Below, piece after piece: positions 28,631 through 37,923 of a stretch of 64,000 nucleotides of DNA; the stretch's first letter is position 1; each line of letters opens with the position of its first letter. The position numbers and the translations under genes are program-made. Location: NCBI GenBank assembly GCA_017632945.1, contig JAGBQH010000012.1, forward strand, positions 62,001 through 126,000. The letters are read 5' to 3'. The notes beneath the pieces were generated by a model. That model was not told the origin of the DNA. It was given only the letters and a program-made list of their open reading frames with translations, and searched no databases. The DNA comes from Aeriscardovia sp. Its GTDB lineage: Bacteria > Actinomycetota > Actinomycetes > Actinomycetales > Bifidobacteriaceae.

Positions 28631-29497
28631 ATGGAAATTAGCGCAAATGAAGTTGCTTCTTTTATCGTTTACCCCGATAAGGAATCCAACAAGTATTCCA
28701 GAGGCATAGTTGGACTTCTTACGGGATCCAATCGCTTTCCTGGGGCCGGAGTCTTATCCTCTAAGGGAGCCCTAAGGAGCGGAGCTGGATTTTGCAGATA
28801 CATTGGAGAAAGCCAATTTTGCAATTCTTTAGTTTTAAACAGTTGCCCTGAAATGGTTATGGGCATAGGAAAGTGCGACAGTTTCCTTGTGGGTTCCGGC
28901 ATTTCTGATATCTCCCAAGACCCTAGAGGTGATCTGGTAAGGCGCCTGCTTACCGATCCTTCCATGTACCGCGAGCAAAGGGGGTGGCTAGTTTTAGATG
29001 CGGGGGCTATGGATCTAATTCTCGACTTCACTTCCCTCGTCCCTACGGTAATCACCCCCCACTCCGGAGAACTGCAGCGGCTTTTTAAAAAGAGGGGAAT
29101 AGAGGTCGAAGCACAGGCTATTCTCAAAGATCCCGTCCACTTTGCAAAACTGGCCTCGGGTCTTTTTTCATGCGCTGTGCTTTTAAAGGGATCTTGCACG
29201 GTAGTTGCCGACAGAAATTTTGTAGAAGAAGTAAATGCCGACTGTCATTTTCTAGCCTGTGCCGGCACTGGAGACGTGTTGGCGGGATTTCTTGCAGGGT
29301 TTCTAGCTTCCTGCAAACCGGAAGGGAAGGAAGAATTTGTAAAAGCTTGTGCCACTGCGGTCTATCTTCACAATCTAGCGGCCAAGATCGCAAGCGAAAG
29401 CTTTGAAGGACCGGGTCATCCCATCATTGCAAGTGATGTTGCGGATAACTTACCAAACGCTTATTTATGGGCAGCTCGAAAAGATAAACTAGAGTAA
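28631..29497 (+). CDS. nnrD: ADP-dependent NAD(P)HX dehydratase
   Basis: Repairs hydrated NADH and NADPH, using ADP to dehydrate the S-form. Ribokinase-like fold: the N-terminal segment DKESNKYSRGIVGLLTGS matches the D-K-Y-S-R-G-x-V motif of the family, TPHSGELQRLF is the conserved TPHxGE loop, and CAGTGDVLAGFLAG is the nucleotide-binding motif with catalytic aspartate. I chose ATG 28631 because GGGGAGCAGG precedes it and the family N-terminus begins nearby; the frame is open from 28571. About 288 residues, the stand-alone NnrD length without the NnrE epimerase domain. It precedes alr, the usual neighbourhood in actinobacteria. Confidence 0.88.
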   Translation: MEISANEVASFIVYPDKESNKYSRGIVGLLTGSNRFPGAGVLSSKGALRSGAGFCRYIGESQFCNSLVLNSCPEMVMGIGKCDSFLVGSGISDISQDPRGDLVRRLLTDPSMYREQRGWLVLDAGAMDLILDFTSLVPTVITPHSGELQRLFKKRGIEVEAQAILKDPVHFAKLASGLFSCAVLLKGSCTVVADRNFVEEVNADCHFLACAGTGDVLAGFLAGFLASCKPEGKEEFVKACATAVYLHNLAAKIASESFEGPGHPIIASDVADNLPNAYLWAARKDKLE

Positions 29498-29538
29498 GAA
29501 TTGAAATTACAAATGAAGACCACAAGGATTGCGTCAGA

Positions 29539-30909
29539 ATGTCTTTTCCAGTCATCAGCCCCCGCCAAAAACACAGCATGGCGGGAAGCGTAGTTGACTT
29601 CAAAAATCTAAGTAGCGAGGGCCAAAATAACTATTTAAGGGCCCTAGAATCTTTCCCGGGACAGGCGATAATAGACTTTTCCGCCCTTATTAAAAATATG
29701 CGCCTTATGTGTTCCCGTTTCGCACCGGCCCAAGTAATGGGGATAGTCAAAGCCAACGCCTATGGGCACGGCCTCATTCCTTCCTGCCTGGCTGCCATAA
29801 AGGCAGGCTGCACTTGGATAGGAGTAGCCAAGGCCCAGGAAGCTCTTGCGATCCGAAAAGGGGGAATCGGCAAAGGCATGTGCCACATTTTGGCATGGCT
29901 TGCCAACTGCGTTTGGTCACCTTATGAGGAGATGATTGAAGAAGACATAGATATAGCTCTGGGATCCATAGATGAAATAGAGGCCGTAGCCCAAGCCGCA
30001 ATGAAGGAAGGCAGGAGGGCCAGAGTTCACATTGTAGTCGACACAGGTTTTAGCAGAAACGGATTTCTGCCGGAAAAATTTGAAGATGCGCTTTTTCTTT
30101 TAAAGAGGCTTTCAGAGGAAGGCAGGCTAGAAATCGTAGGCATTATGAGCCATTTTTCCTCAGCCGATCTTCTTGATAGTGAAAGCGAAAAATATACCGA
30201 CTTTCAGCTAAAAAACTTTTCGGAGTTTGTAAAAAAAGCCGAGTCTTTCGGTTTTAAAGGTCTGTTGAAGCATATATCCAACAGCGCTTCCAGTTTTTCC
30301 ATGCCCCTTTCCCGCTTCGACATGGTCAGGCCCGGAAACAGCTTTTATGGATATGCCGCAGATTATTCTTTGGGGTCACCGCAGGATTTCGGACTCACTC
30401 CGGCCCTTACTTTAGAGGCGCAACTGGCAAAAGTAAAAGACGTGGAGGGTGAAAGAAGCGTTTCTTACGGGAGGACTTATAGAACGAAGGGCGAAACATC
30501 TCTTGCCATAGTTCCCCTGGGGTACGCTGACGGCATTTTGCGCACGGCCGGCGGGAGTAACAACGGAAGCGAAAAAATGGGCGCCCCCGTAAGAATCCTT
30601 TCTTCCTCAGGCCCAAAAATAGCCAGGGCCTGCGGGAAAGTATGCATGGATCAGTTCATGATAGATCTGGGATCTCCTGCAGAAAGTCTTGGAATTTTGG
30701 AGGGGGACACCGTGCGCCTCTTTGGAGCAGGGGCTGGGGAAGAAAAAGGAGAGCCTACCGCCGATGATTGGGCCAAAAGATCGGAAAATATAAGCTACGT
30801 GATCTACACTAATCTCTCTTTAAAGATTCCCAGGCTCTACCTGAATGCCAAAAAAGAGCTAGGAGAAAAGGAGCTTTCCCTTCTCAGCCCCGAATGCGTG
30901 CTTTCTTAG
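29539..30909 (+). CDS. alr: Alanine racemase
   Basis: PLP enzyme that makes D-alanine for peptidoglycan. The PLP-binding lysine is K71 in VKANAYGHGL; the strand IIDFSALIKNM precedes it. The second catalytic residue is the tyrosine in SYGRTYRT, and VPLGYADGI and KVCMDQFMIDLG are conserved C-terminal motifs. At 456 residues it is longer than typical Alr (360-380); about 40 extra residues sit at the N-terminus and an insertion of the type KGEPTADDWAKRSENISY is in the C-terminal domain. An N-terminal start further in is possible. The next gene begins seven bases after its stop. Confidence 0.92.
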   Translation: MSFPVISPRQKHSMAGSVVDFKNLSSEGQNNYLRALESFPGQAIIDFSALIKNMRLMCSRFAPAQVMGIVKANAYGHGLIPSCLAAIKAGCTWIGVAKAQEALAIRKGGIGKGMCHILAWLANCVWSPYEEMIEEDIDIALGSIDEIEAVAQAAMKEGRRARVHIVVDTGFSRNGFLPEKFEDALFLLKRLSEEGRLEIVGIMSHFSSADLLDSESEKYTDFQLKNFSEFVKKAESFGFKGLLKHISNSASSFSMPLSRFDMVRPGNSFYGYAADYSLGSPQDFGLTPALTLEAQLAKVKDVEGERSVSYGRTYRTKGETSLAIVPLGYADGILRTAGGSNNGSEKMGAPVRILSSSGPKIARACGKVCMDQFMIDLGSPAESLGILEGDTVRLFGAGAGEEKGEPTADDWAKRSENISYVIYTNLSLKIPRLYLNAKKELGEKELSLLSPECVLS

Positions 30910-30916
30910 GAGTGAA

Positions 30917-32197
30917 ATGGAAGAACAAAAGTCAGAGGCCTCTTCTAAAAGATCGGTACCTGCAGGATACAGCGCCCATGATCTGGAAAGGCTGCATCCC
31001 GAAGAGGAAAAGTCACAGCTGCGCACAGAATTTGAAAGGGACAGGGCCCGAATTATCCACTCTTCCGCCTTCAGAAGGCTGGGAGGGAAAACTCAGGTGC
31101 GAGTGGCCGGCTATAACGATTTTGTGCGGAACCGTCTTACCCACTCCTTAGAGGTGGCACAAATAGGCAGGCAGATTGGGAGCCTGTTGGGGTGCAACCC
31201 GGATGTGGTGGACTGCGCCTGCCTCGCTCACGACCTGGGCCACCCTCCCTTTGGCCATAACGGTGAAAAAGTTCTGGCCAAGGTATGCGAAGACATAGGC
31301 GGATTTGAAGGGAACGCCCAGACCTTCAGAATTTTGACGAGGCTGGAACCCAAAGTTTTTGAGAGGGGAAGAAGTTACGGCCTGAACCTCACAAGAGCTT
31401 CCTTAGATGCCTGCACGAAGTATCCGTGGACTAAAAGCGAGGCTCCCGAGTACATAAAGGGAGGAAAGAAGTTTTGCGTATACCCGGAAGACATGGAGGC
31501 TTTCCTTTGGGTAAAGCAGGAGGGAAGAGAGCACAGCCGGCCCATGGAATGCCAGGTTATGGACATTTCCGACGACATAGCCTACAGCGTTCATGACTTT
31601 GAAGACGCCTTGGAATGCGGCACGAATTTTTCAAAATTTAAGCCTGACAACATGGCTCCCTTGGAAGAAGGAATGAAGGAATGGTACAACAAAGAGGAAG
31701 ATCCTGAGGGCCTAAAGGAGGCGTTTTTGCGTCTTGCTTCCTTTAATTCCTTTTTTGGGAAAAAAGTGGATGGAAGCAGGAAATCTTTAGCCCATCTTAA
31801 AAATTTGACCAGCGCCCTTATAGGCCGCTTTGCCTATTCCATTGTCGAAGCTACTAAAGAAAAAGAGGGCGGAGAGCCTTTGGTAAGGTACAAGGGGAGC
31901 CTTGAAGTTCCGGAAGACACCAAAATGGAAATAGAACTTTTAAAGAGCCTTGCAGCCTACGCCGCCACATCGGATGAAAGCTACAAAAAAAAGCAGGTTG
32001 AAGAGCAAGACATCATAAAAACCGTCATTACGACGCTGGCGGAAACCAAAACTCCCGAAAAGTATTTTGAAAAACAGTACCTAGACGATCTGAAAAAAGC
32101 GGATTGCGAAAATGAGAAGTTGAGGTGCGCCTGCGATCAGACAGCTAGCCTAACCGATGCCTCACTCATAAGCCTTTACGAAAAGATAAAGGGATAG
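30917..32197 (+). CDS. dgt: Deoxyguanosinetriphosphate triphosphohydrolase-like protein
   Basis: HD-domain hydrolase that splits dNTPs (typically dGTP) to nucleoside and triphosphate. The conserved opening RDRARIIHSSAFRRLGGKTQV is followed by the metal-binding H...HD signature: RNRLTHSLEVAQIGRQIG and CLAHDLGHPPFGHNGE; the later aspartate is in MDISDDIAYSVHDFEDA. The 426 residues match the actinobacterial type. It is followed directly by dnaG, whose ATG begins at the base after the stop, the same order as in many actinobacteria, suggesting coordination of nucleotide pools with replication. Confidence 0.92.
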   Translation: MEEQKSEASSKRSVPAGYSAHDLERLHPEEEKSQLRTEFERDRARIIHSSAFRRLGGKTQVRVAGYNDFVRNRLTHSLEVAQIGRQIGSLLGCNPDVVDCACLAHDLGHPPFGHNGEKVLAKVCEDIGGFEGNAQTFRILTRLEPKVFERGRSYGLNLTRASLDACTKYPWTKSEAPEYIKGGKKFCVYPEDMEAFLWVKQEGREHSRPMECQVMDISDDIAYSVHDFEDALECGTNFSKFKPDNMAPLEEGMKEWYNKEEDPEGLKEAFLRLASFNSFFGKKVDGSRKSLAHLKNLTSALIGRFAYSIVEATKEKEGGEPLVRYKGSLEVPEDTKMEIELLKSLAAYAATSDESYKKKQVEEQDIIKTVITTLAETKTPEKYFEKQYLDDLKKADCENEKLRCACDQTASLTDASLISLYEKIKG

Positions 32198-34174
32198 ATG
32201 GCTTATTCTATTCCAAAAGATGAAGTGGAAGAGGTCAGGGAAGCTGCCGACCTTTATGATTTGATCTCTGAAACCGTCACCCTAAAGAGGAGCGGCTCGG
32301 AGATGTATATGGGGCTGTGCCCTTTTCATGACGAAAAAACCCCCAGCTTCTCTGTGCGCCCCTCCCTTGGCACATGGCACTGCTTTGGATGCGGAGAAGG
32401 AGGGGATGTATTTGACTACATAGAGAAAAGAGACGGCGTAGATTTCCAGGAAGCGGTGAAAATTCTCGCCGACCGCTATTCCATCCCCCTCCACTTAGAG
32501 CAGAGATCTGGACCCACAAAGTTTTCTACCCGCTCCAGGCTTTTGGAAGCATGTGCTGAAGCCGAGAGCTTTTTTAAGCAAAGCGCAAAAGACGATCCTG
32601 CCAGGCACCTTGAAAACTTCCTTTCAGGAAGGCAATTTTCCCTGGAACAAGGAGAGGAATTTGGCTGCGGATGGGCTCCCAACAGTTACGATGCACTCCT
32701 TTCACATCTTGTCTCAAAGGGATTTACCGTCCAGGAGGCAATAGATGCGGGACTGGCCAGAAAAAAAGAAGGCGGAGGCGCTTACGACTACTTCAGGGGG
32801 AGAGTGACCTGGCCCATTTTTGATTCGGCAGGCAGGGTTATAGGTTTTGGAGCCAGAAGGGTGCTTGAAGAAGACAAGATAGAGGCCAAATACATCAATA
32901 CCCCCGAAACTCCGCTCTATAAAAAATCCAGGGTTCTTTTCGGTTTGAACCTGGCAAAAGAAGAGATAGCGAGTTCAAGATCGGCAGTGGTGGTGGAGGG
33001 GTATACCGACGTTATGGCCATGCGCTTTTCCGGAGTAAAAAATGCCGTTGCAGCCTGCGGAACCGCGTTTGGCTATGAGCACGCCCAGATCCTGCGCAGG
33101 CTCATACAAGATGACGCTGTAGGAAAAATCCAGCTAAAGTCTGAAAAGCAAAGCCGCGTGGTTTTCGCTTTTGACGGAGATGAGGCCGGAAAAAAGGCAA
33201 CCTTGAAAGCCATGGAGTTAGACTCTGCCTTCCTTTCTCAAACCTTTGTAGCCAGGACGGAAAACGGCATGGATCCCTGCGATCTGCGCATGGAAGAAGG
33301 AGAGGGGGCGCTAAAAGGACTTGTTGAAAGGGCCAAGCCTATATATGAGTTCATAATCGACGGAATTTTAAATAACTTCGAGAAAAAAGAGGATGTGGAA
33401 AAAGCGGAAAAAATAGAGGCTGCAACCAGCGTGGTTTCAAGCATAAAGGACGCATTTTTGCGAGAGCTCTATACCCAGTACCTTGTGCGTAAGCTCTCTT
33501 CCCTGCTTTTGCCTTATTTGGATTCCAAACTGACCAAGAGCATGCTTCTAGCTTTTAAAAATAAGTCCGTAGATTCTCCCGAGCTTTCAGAGCGCATCGG
33601 GATTTTGGTAGAAAGATCCATAAAAAACCTGGAACGGAAAAAAGAGGAGGGCCGCCTTAAAGAGCGGGAGGCCAAAGAGCCCGAAAAACACAAAGAAAGC
33701 GTACAGGATCCGGTTTTTGCCTGCGAGCAGCAGCTTATGGCAGAAGTCGTACAGAGGCCGGAGGACATAGATTCCGACCTGTGGAAAAATCTGGAAGAAG
33801 ATAATTTTAAAGCTCCCGTTTTTAAGGATTTTTTCATGGCGGTGGAAGCTGCCGGCGGAATAGAGGCGGCAAAAGAAGCGGGATCCAAAGAATGGGTAAG
33901 GAGGCTTATGGAATCTGTGCCTTCGGCCCTTTACCCCACCGTGCCGGCTCTGGCATCCATTCCTCTTCCCCCCGCTTCGGACGGCACAGTTTTTTCCACC
34001 TCCTTAATAGCAAAGATCTTAGAGTTGGCAATAATGGAAAAAGAGGTCTTTTACAAAAAGGAGCTTACCGAGGGGAGAGGAAGCGTAGAAGAAATTCTTA
34101 GCCAAATACAGAATTTAGAGGAAAAAAAGCAGGATTTAAGGAGAATCATGGCCGGAAAGAATGAAGAAAGATGA
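32198..34174 (+). CDS. dnaG: DNA primase DnaG
   Basis: Synthesises RNA primers at the replication fork. The CHC2 zinc finger has ligands C41, H44, C62 and C65 (CPFHDEKTPS ... WHCFGCGEGGD). The catalytic core follows with VIGFGARR, and the TOPRIM motifs VVVEGYTDVMAM and VFAFDGDEAGKKAT are intact. The last part, which binds DnaB, is helical and weakly conserved. At 658 residues it is normal for actinobacteria. It begins immediately after dgt and overlaps the following membrane-protein gene by four bases (ATGA). Confidence 0.94.
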   Translation: MAYSIPKDEVEEVREAADLYDLISETVTLKRSGSEMYMGLCPFHDEKTPSFSVRPSLGTWHCFGCGEGGDVFDYIEKRDGVDFQEAVKILADRYSIPLHLEQRSGPTKFSTRSRLLEACAEAESFFKQSAKDDPARHLENFLSGRQFSLEQGEEFGCGWAPNSYDALLSHLVSKGFTVQEAIDAGLARKKEGGGAYDYFRGRVTWPIFDSAGRVIGFGARRVLEEDKIEAKYINTPETPLYKKSRVLFGLNLAKEEIASSRSAVVVEGYTDVMAMRFSGVKNAVAACGTAFGYEHAQILRRLIQDDAVGKIQLKSEKQSRVVFAFDGDEAGKKATLKAMELDSAFLSQTFVARTENGMDPCDLRMEEGEGALKGLVERAKPIYEFIIDGILNNFEKKEDVEKAEKIEAATSVVSSIKDAFLRELYTQYLVRKLSSLLLPYLDSKLTKSMLLAFKNKSVDSPELSERIGILVERSIKNLERKKEEGRLKEREAKEPEKHKESVQDPVFACEQQLMAEVVQRPEDIDSDLWKNLEEDNFKAPVFKDFFMAVEAAGGIEAAKEAGSKEWVRRLMESVPSALYPTVPALASIPLPPASDGTVFSTSLIAKILELAIMEKEVFYKKELTEGRGSVEEILSQIQNLEEKKQDLRRIMAGKNEER

Positions 34175-34833
34175 GCGAAAAAGAAAAAGAAGAGCCAAAA
34201 GATGAGGAGGATGAGGAAGGAGAAAAAAGAAAATCCAAAACCGCCCTGCTTGCAGGAATAGCCCTTGGATTTTGCCTTATTTTGGGGGGAATATGGGCCA
34301 TTGCTTTTTACCATGGAAAAAAGGCAATAGAAGAAAAGTGCTCGCAGACTTATTCCCAGGCCCGTGACGCCTCCATATCTTTTGAAAACGAAAGGACCTC
34401 GGCTACAAACATCTTAAATACCTCGTCTGCCAAGTCGTCTCAGGCTTATTCAAATCTTGAAAAAGCTCTGGCTGCAAAAACTGACTCTTCTCCGGCGCTT
34501 TGCAGTGCAGGGACCCATGAAGCGATAGAGGCAAACGAGGCCCTCATAAAAACCTTGGGCTCCAAGCAGGAAAATCTATCCTACCTTTCCGTTTCCCTCC
34601 TCTCCCAGGAAAACGTCTCAAATTTGCAGGAAGAAAAGTCTTTGGCCCAGGAGGCTATCCAGAGCGCAAACAGCTCCCTTTCCTCTCTTTCTTCTTCCTC
34701 TAAAACGGAAGTTGAGTCCAGGATTTCAGATCTTCAAAACGAATTAAACTCCCAAACTCCCTCTCTTTCGGGAATTAAGGATGCAATGCTCGCCCTTGAC
34801 GGGAGCCTTAAGATGTCACAAAGTACAAAATAA
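34171..34833 (+). CDS. Hypothetical single-pass membrane protein after dnaG
   Basis: A 220-residue product with a strongly charged cytoplasmic N-terminus (about 25 residues of Glu, Asp and Lys), one hydrophobic span (LLAGIALGFCLILGGIWAIAFY, split over about residues 27-48) and an outer part rich in Ser, Ala, Gln and Glu likely to form long helices. I cannot assign a family. It overlaps the end of dnaG by four bases and so shares its transcript. Its topology is like that of the gene after dnaE at 870-1574, which also follows a replication gene. It is followed by tRNA-Arg on the other strand. Confidence 0.7.
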   Translation: MSEKEKEEPKDEEDEEGEKRKSKTALLAGIALGFCLILGGIWAIAFYHGKKAIEEKCSQTYSQARDASISFENERTSATNILNTSSAKSSQAYSNLEKALAAKTDSSPALCSAGTHEAIEANEALIKTLGSKQENLSYLSVSLLSQENVSNLQEEKSLAQEAIQSANSSLSSLSSSSKTEVESRISDLQNELNSQTPSLSGIKDAMLALDGSLKMSQSTK

Positions 34834-34838
34834 AAAAG

Positions 34839-34911
34839 TGCCCTGAGCCGGATTCGAACCGGCGACACGAAGATTAGAAGTCATCTGCTCTATCCCCTGA
34901 GCTACCAGGGC
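34839..34911 (-). tRNA. tRNA-Arg (anticodon TCT)
   Basis: Cloverleaf read on the minus strand: acceptor GCCCTGG pairs with TCAGGGC, D-stem GCTC/GAGC, anticodon loop CTTCTAA with anticodon TCT, and T-arm GCCGG-TTCGAAT-CCGGC. The anticodon stem GATGA/TCTTC has one T-T mismatch. CCA is not encoded. 73 bases. Confidence 0.93.
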
Positions 34912-34931
34912 GCCCCTAAATTATAGCATTT

Positions 34932-36341
34932 TTAGAATGAGATAATGCCCATGCAGATTAAAATCACGGCCAAAATAGCCAGGGCAAGGATACAAATCAT
35001 GGCTATAATTTGGCCTTTTTTAAGTTCTTTTCGCCTTCTGTAAATGAAAAGGGCAAATCCCGGAACATAGCAAATCGAAAGAAGCAAAACTTCCTGCCAG
35101 CCGGAAATCACCAGTCCCAGAATTTCAAAGAGGCCGGAAATTATCCCCATAACCAAGCCCAGAGGCTTTTTATTTTTTGCCGAGTACATGATTTCATATA
35201 TGCTCACGAATGCATAACAGGCCAAAGCAGTAGTAGAGGATATGGCGCTGGCAAAGTTATAGGCGTTGGAAGTTATAAGGAAACTGAAAAGAAACAGGGT
35301 CTCCAAAAGCGCCGTAATTATTAGCGAAAACAGGGGGGCGCCGTGCTTATTTGATTTGGACCAGACCTTGGGAAGAAGGCTGTCTTGAGACAAAAGGGTG
35401 GTAGTTTCCACAGGAAGAAGGGTCCAGGAAAGGAGGCCTCCCAGGCAGGAGATTATGAGCCCCACATCTACCAAGCCTTCTCCCCACACTCCCACAGTGT
35501 TTGCCAAAATTCCGCTCATGGCGGGCTGGGGAAGTGCGGCCAACTGGGCCCTTGTCATAACCCCGTAGGGCAAAAGGGAAATAAACCCATAGATGAGGAT
35601 TAAGGCTATAAGGCTCATGACGGTGGCAAAGGTGGCGTCGCTTTTCTTTTTTGCCCTAGATCCCATCACGCTTGCACCTTCGATACCTACAAATACGAAA
35701 ACGAGGTATATGAGGCTGCCCTGAATTTGGGTAAAAAGCGATTTTGCGGTAAAAGGCGATCCTGATGAAGCCACATTTTCCCAAAAATGAGAGGTAAACA
35801 TCCCGGCCTTAAAGGCTGCAAACATAACTATGAGGAATACCAGAAGCGGGATAAGTTTGCAAAAAGTGACCAAAGCGTTTACAAAGGATGCGCTTTTAAG
35901 GCCCAGCATCACCAAAAGCGTTATCAGCCACACTACGGCGCAGGACAAGAGCACTGAAGGCAGGTTTTGCCCTCCCTTAAAAGCGGGAAGGAAATTGCCC
36001 AAAGCGCTCATAATCATCGTGCAAAAGGCGATATTGCTCACCCAGCTGGCCAGCCAGTACCCCCATCCGGATATAAACTCCCCCAGAGGGCCGAAAGCCG
36101 CGCCTGCATAGGAAAAGATCCCGGAGTCCAGATCCGGCCTGGCCTGGGACAGGTGGTTTAAGCAATAAACCAGAGCTGCAAATCCTACGTCAACTATTAC
36201 CCACGCCACTATCGCAGATCCCGGACTAGCTTCTGAAGCCAGCTGGCTCATAAGTCCAAAGATCCCCGTACCGATAGCCGAACTAATTATTAGGGCCGAA
36301 AGCCCCGTTTTTCCAATTTTTTGAGATTTTTCCTGGCTCAT
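34932..36341 (-). CDS. Amino acid antiporter of the APC superfamily, basic amino acid type
   Basis: A 469-residue permease with about twelve hydrophobic spans. The opening KTGLSALIISSAIGTGIFGL contains the GxGIF-type unwound helix that holds the substrate amino group. Overall sequence, including GAAFGPLGEFISGWGYWLA and GIEGASVMGSRAKKKSDA, resembles arginine/ornithine and related basic amino acid antiporters (ArcD/AdiC group). The exact substrate pair is inference; no arginine deiminase genes are visible in the window. It stands between tRNA-Arg and xseB, with only 12 bases separating it from the xseB stop upstream, so it may be read from the xse transcript. Confidence 0.8.
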   Translation of the reverse strand: MSQEKSQKIGKTGLSALIISSAIGTGIFGLMSQLASEASPGSAIVAWVIVDVGFAALVYCLNHLSQARPDLDSGIFSYAGAAFGPLGEFISGWGYWLASWVSNIAFCTMIMSALGNFLPAFKGGQNLPSVLLSCAVVWLITLLVMLGLKSASFVNALVTFCKLIPLLVFLIVMFAAFKAGMFTSHFWENVASSGSPFTAKSLFTQIQGSLIYLVFVFVGIEGASVMGSRAKKKSDATFATVMSLIALILIYGFISLLPYGVMTRAQLAALPQPAMSGILANTVGVWGEGLVDVGLIISCLGGLLSWTLLPVETTTLLSQDSLLPKVWSKSNKHGAPLFSLIITALLETLFLFSFLITSNAYNFASAISSTTALACYAFVSIYEIMYSAKNKKPLGLVMGIISGLFEILGLVISGWQEVLLLSICYVPGFALFIYRRRKELKKGQIIAMICILALAILAVILICMGIISF

Positions 36342-36353
36342 TAAAACTGCCTG

Positions 36354-36623
36354 TTACCTACCAAGATTGAGCTGCGTTCCAGCCGCCTGACCTGCCGCCT
36401 GTTGTTCCTTTTGTACCTTTTCTATCTTTTCTTTCACTCCATCCAGCATCTTTTCCGCTCTTTTGGCCAGGTACTCCCCTTTTTCCCATGCGTGCACGCT
36501 CTCTTCCAAGCTAAGCCCACCTGTCTGGAGCGCCGAGACCACTCTTTCCAGCTCGTCTCTGGTTTCTTCGTAGTTTAAAGAGTCCATAGCTTCTTTTTCT
36601 TCTTCCGTCAGCTCTTCTTTCAT
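36354..36623 (-). CDS. xseB: Exodeoxyribonuclease VII small subunit
   Basis: An 89-residue helical protein that joins XseA in exonuclease VII, which degrades single-stranded DNA. The core motif NYEETRDELERVVSALQTGGLSLEESVHAWEKG (given here in pieces: NYEETRDELERVV and GGLSLEESVHAWEKGE) is diagnostic. It overlaps the end of xseA by four bases, the usual coupled arrangement that keeps subunit ratio. Confidence 0.9.
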   Translation of the reverse strand: MKEELTEEEKEAMDSLNYEETRDELERVVSALQTGGLSLEESVHAWEKGEYLAKRAEKMLDGVKEKIEKVQKEQQAAGQAAGTQLNLGR

Positions 36624-37855
36624 CTTTTGACCTCTATTTCTTCTACTTTCAGCTTCATTTCTCCGTCCTGCATTACAATCTTCACTTCATCTCCCTGTTT
36701 CAGGTTTTTAACTCCCGAGAGGATCCCCCCTCCCTTTTCCACCAGGGCATAGCCCCTGGAGAGGGTCGAAAAGGGGGAAAGGGACTTTAAGGAAGCGGAG
36801 AAGGCAAATACTTTAGACATCTCTTCGTCCAACTTCATGGAAAGCGCTACAGACATATCTTTTCTGGCATCTTTTAGCTCCCTTTTGGGATTTTCTATAA
36901 GCCTGTAGGGATCCTGCATAAAGGGAGAAGAAGTGAGGCGAAACAGCTTTCCATCCTCCAAGGCCACTATCCTCTCCATCAGGGTTGTGAGCATGGAGCG
37001 GGCGTTTTTTACCCTTTCTTTTTCCTGAATAAAATCGGGAATGATTGTCTTTGCCACATCCGTTGGGGTAGAGCAGCGCCTGTCGGCTACAAGGTCTAAA
37101 AGCGTCCAGTCACCCTCATGGCCTATGGCTGAAACCAGGGGGGTTTTACACTCAGCTGCAGCCCTTACCACCTGTTCGCTTGAAAAGCCTACAAGATCCT
37201 CGTACGATCCTCCTCCTCTGGCCACGATTATGACGTCAAGGTTCATCTCATCTAGTTTTTTAATTGCGGCCGCCACTTCAGAGGGGCAGTTTTTCCCCTG
37301 CACTGCTGCATGCTCTATGTAAAAGTCGAGATCCGGCCAGCGAAGAAGGGAATTTGTGACTATGTCTCCTTCAGCTCTGGCGCCTGCCCCGCATACGAGG
37401 CCTATTTTTCTCGGGAAAGAGGGAATGGGCAGCTTTCTAGAGGAATCAAAAAGGCCCTCCTCGGCAAACTTTTGCTTCAGGGCCTCTATGACTTTTACAA
37501 GCGGCCCCTCGCCTGATTTTTCTACTTCGTAGGCCTGCAGGGAGAACTGGCACTTGGCCACCCACAGATCAGGCTGGCCATACACTACAATTTTGTCCCC
37601 CTGGGAGAGCTCCGCTTTTCTGCACTGGGCAGCGGCGGCGGAAAAGGCTGTGACCTGCATCGAGACATTTTGCTGCAAGTCTTTAAGAGTTATATAAACG
37701 GCCGTCCTCTTTGAGTCTATTTGGGCAATCTGCCCCTCTACCCAAAGGAAGGGCCATTTTTTTACAGCTTCTGAAAATTTAGATACGGCCCATGCTACGG
37801 GCCATGGATGCTCCGATGTGGTATCTTTAGCCTTTTCAGGCGTAAAATTATCCAT
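36620..37855 (-). CDS. xseA: Exodeoxyribonuclease VII large subunit
   Basis: Catalytic subunit of exonuclease VII. The N-terminal OB-fold binds single-stranded DNA (LWVEGQIAQIDSKRTAVYITLKD in this region), and the catalytic domain shows VARGGGSYEDLVGF, SAIGHEGDWTLLDLVADRR and CSTPTDVAK, all conserved. At 411 residues it is normal for actinobacterial XseA, with a shortened C-terminal coiled coil. It is divergent from the lipase-like gene; the 68-base space between them should hold both promoters. Confidence 0.92.
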   Translation of the reverse strand: MDNFTPEKAKDTTSEHPWPVAWAVSKFSEAVKKWPFLWVEGQIAQIDSKRTAVYITLKDLQQNVSMQVTAFSAAAAQCRKAELSQGDKIVVYGQPDLWVAKCQFSLQAYEVEKSGEGPLVKVIEALKQKFAEEGLFDSSRKLPIPSFPRKIGLVCGAGARAEGDIVTNSLLRWPDLDFYIEHAAVQGKNCPSEVAAAIKKLDEMNLDVIIVARGGGSYEDLVGFSSEQVVRAAAECKTPLVSAIGHEGDWTLLDLVADRRCSTPTDVAKTIIPDFIQEKERVKNARSMLTTLMERIVALEDGKLFRLTSSPFMQDPYRLIENPKRELKDARKDMSVALSMKLDEEMSKVFAFSASLKSLSPFSTLSRGYALVEKGGGILSGVKNLKQGDEVKIVMQDGEMKLKVEEIEVKR

Positions 37856-37923
37856 GGATTTAAGCTTACAGATAGACGTATAAAGTCTCTTGTTAAAATC
37901 TGTCTACAAAATAACAGGATCAT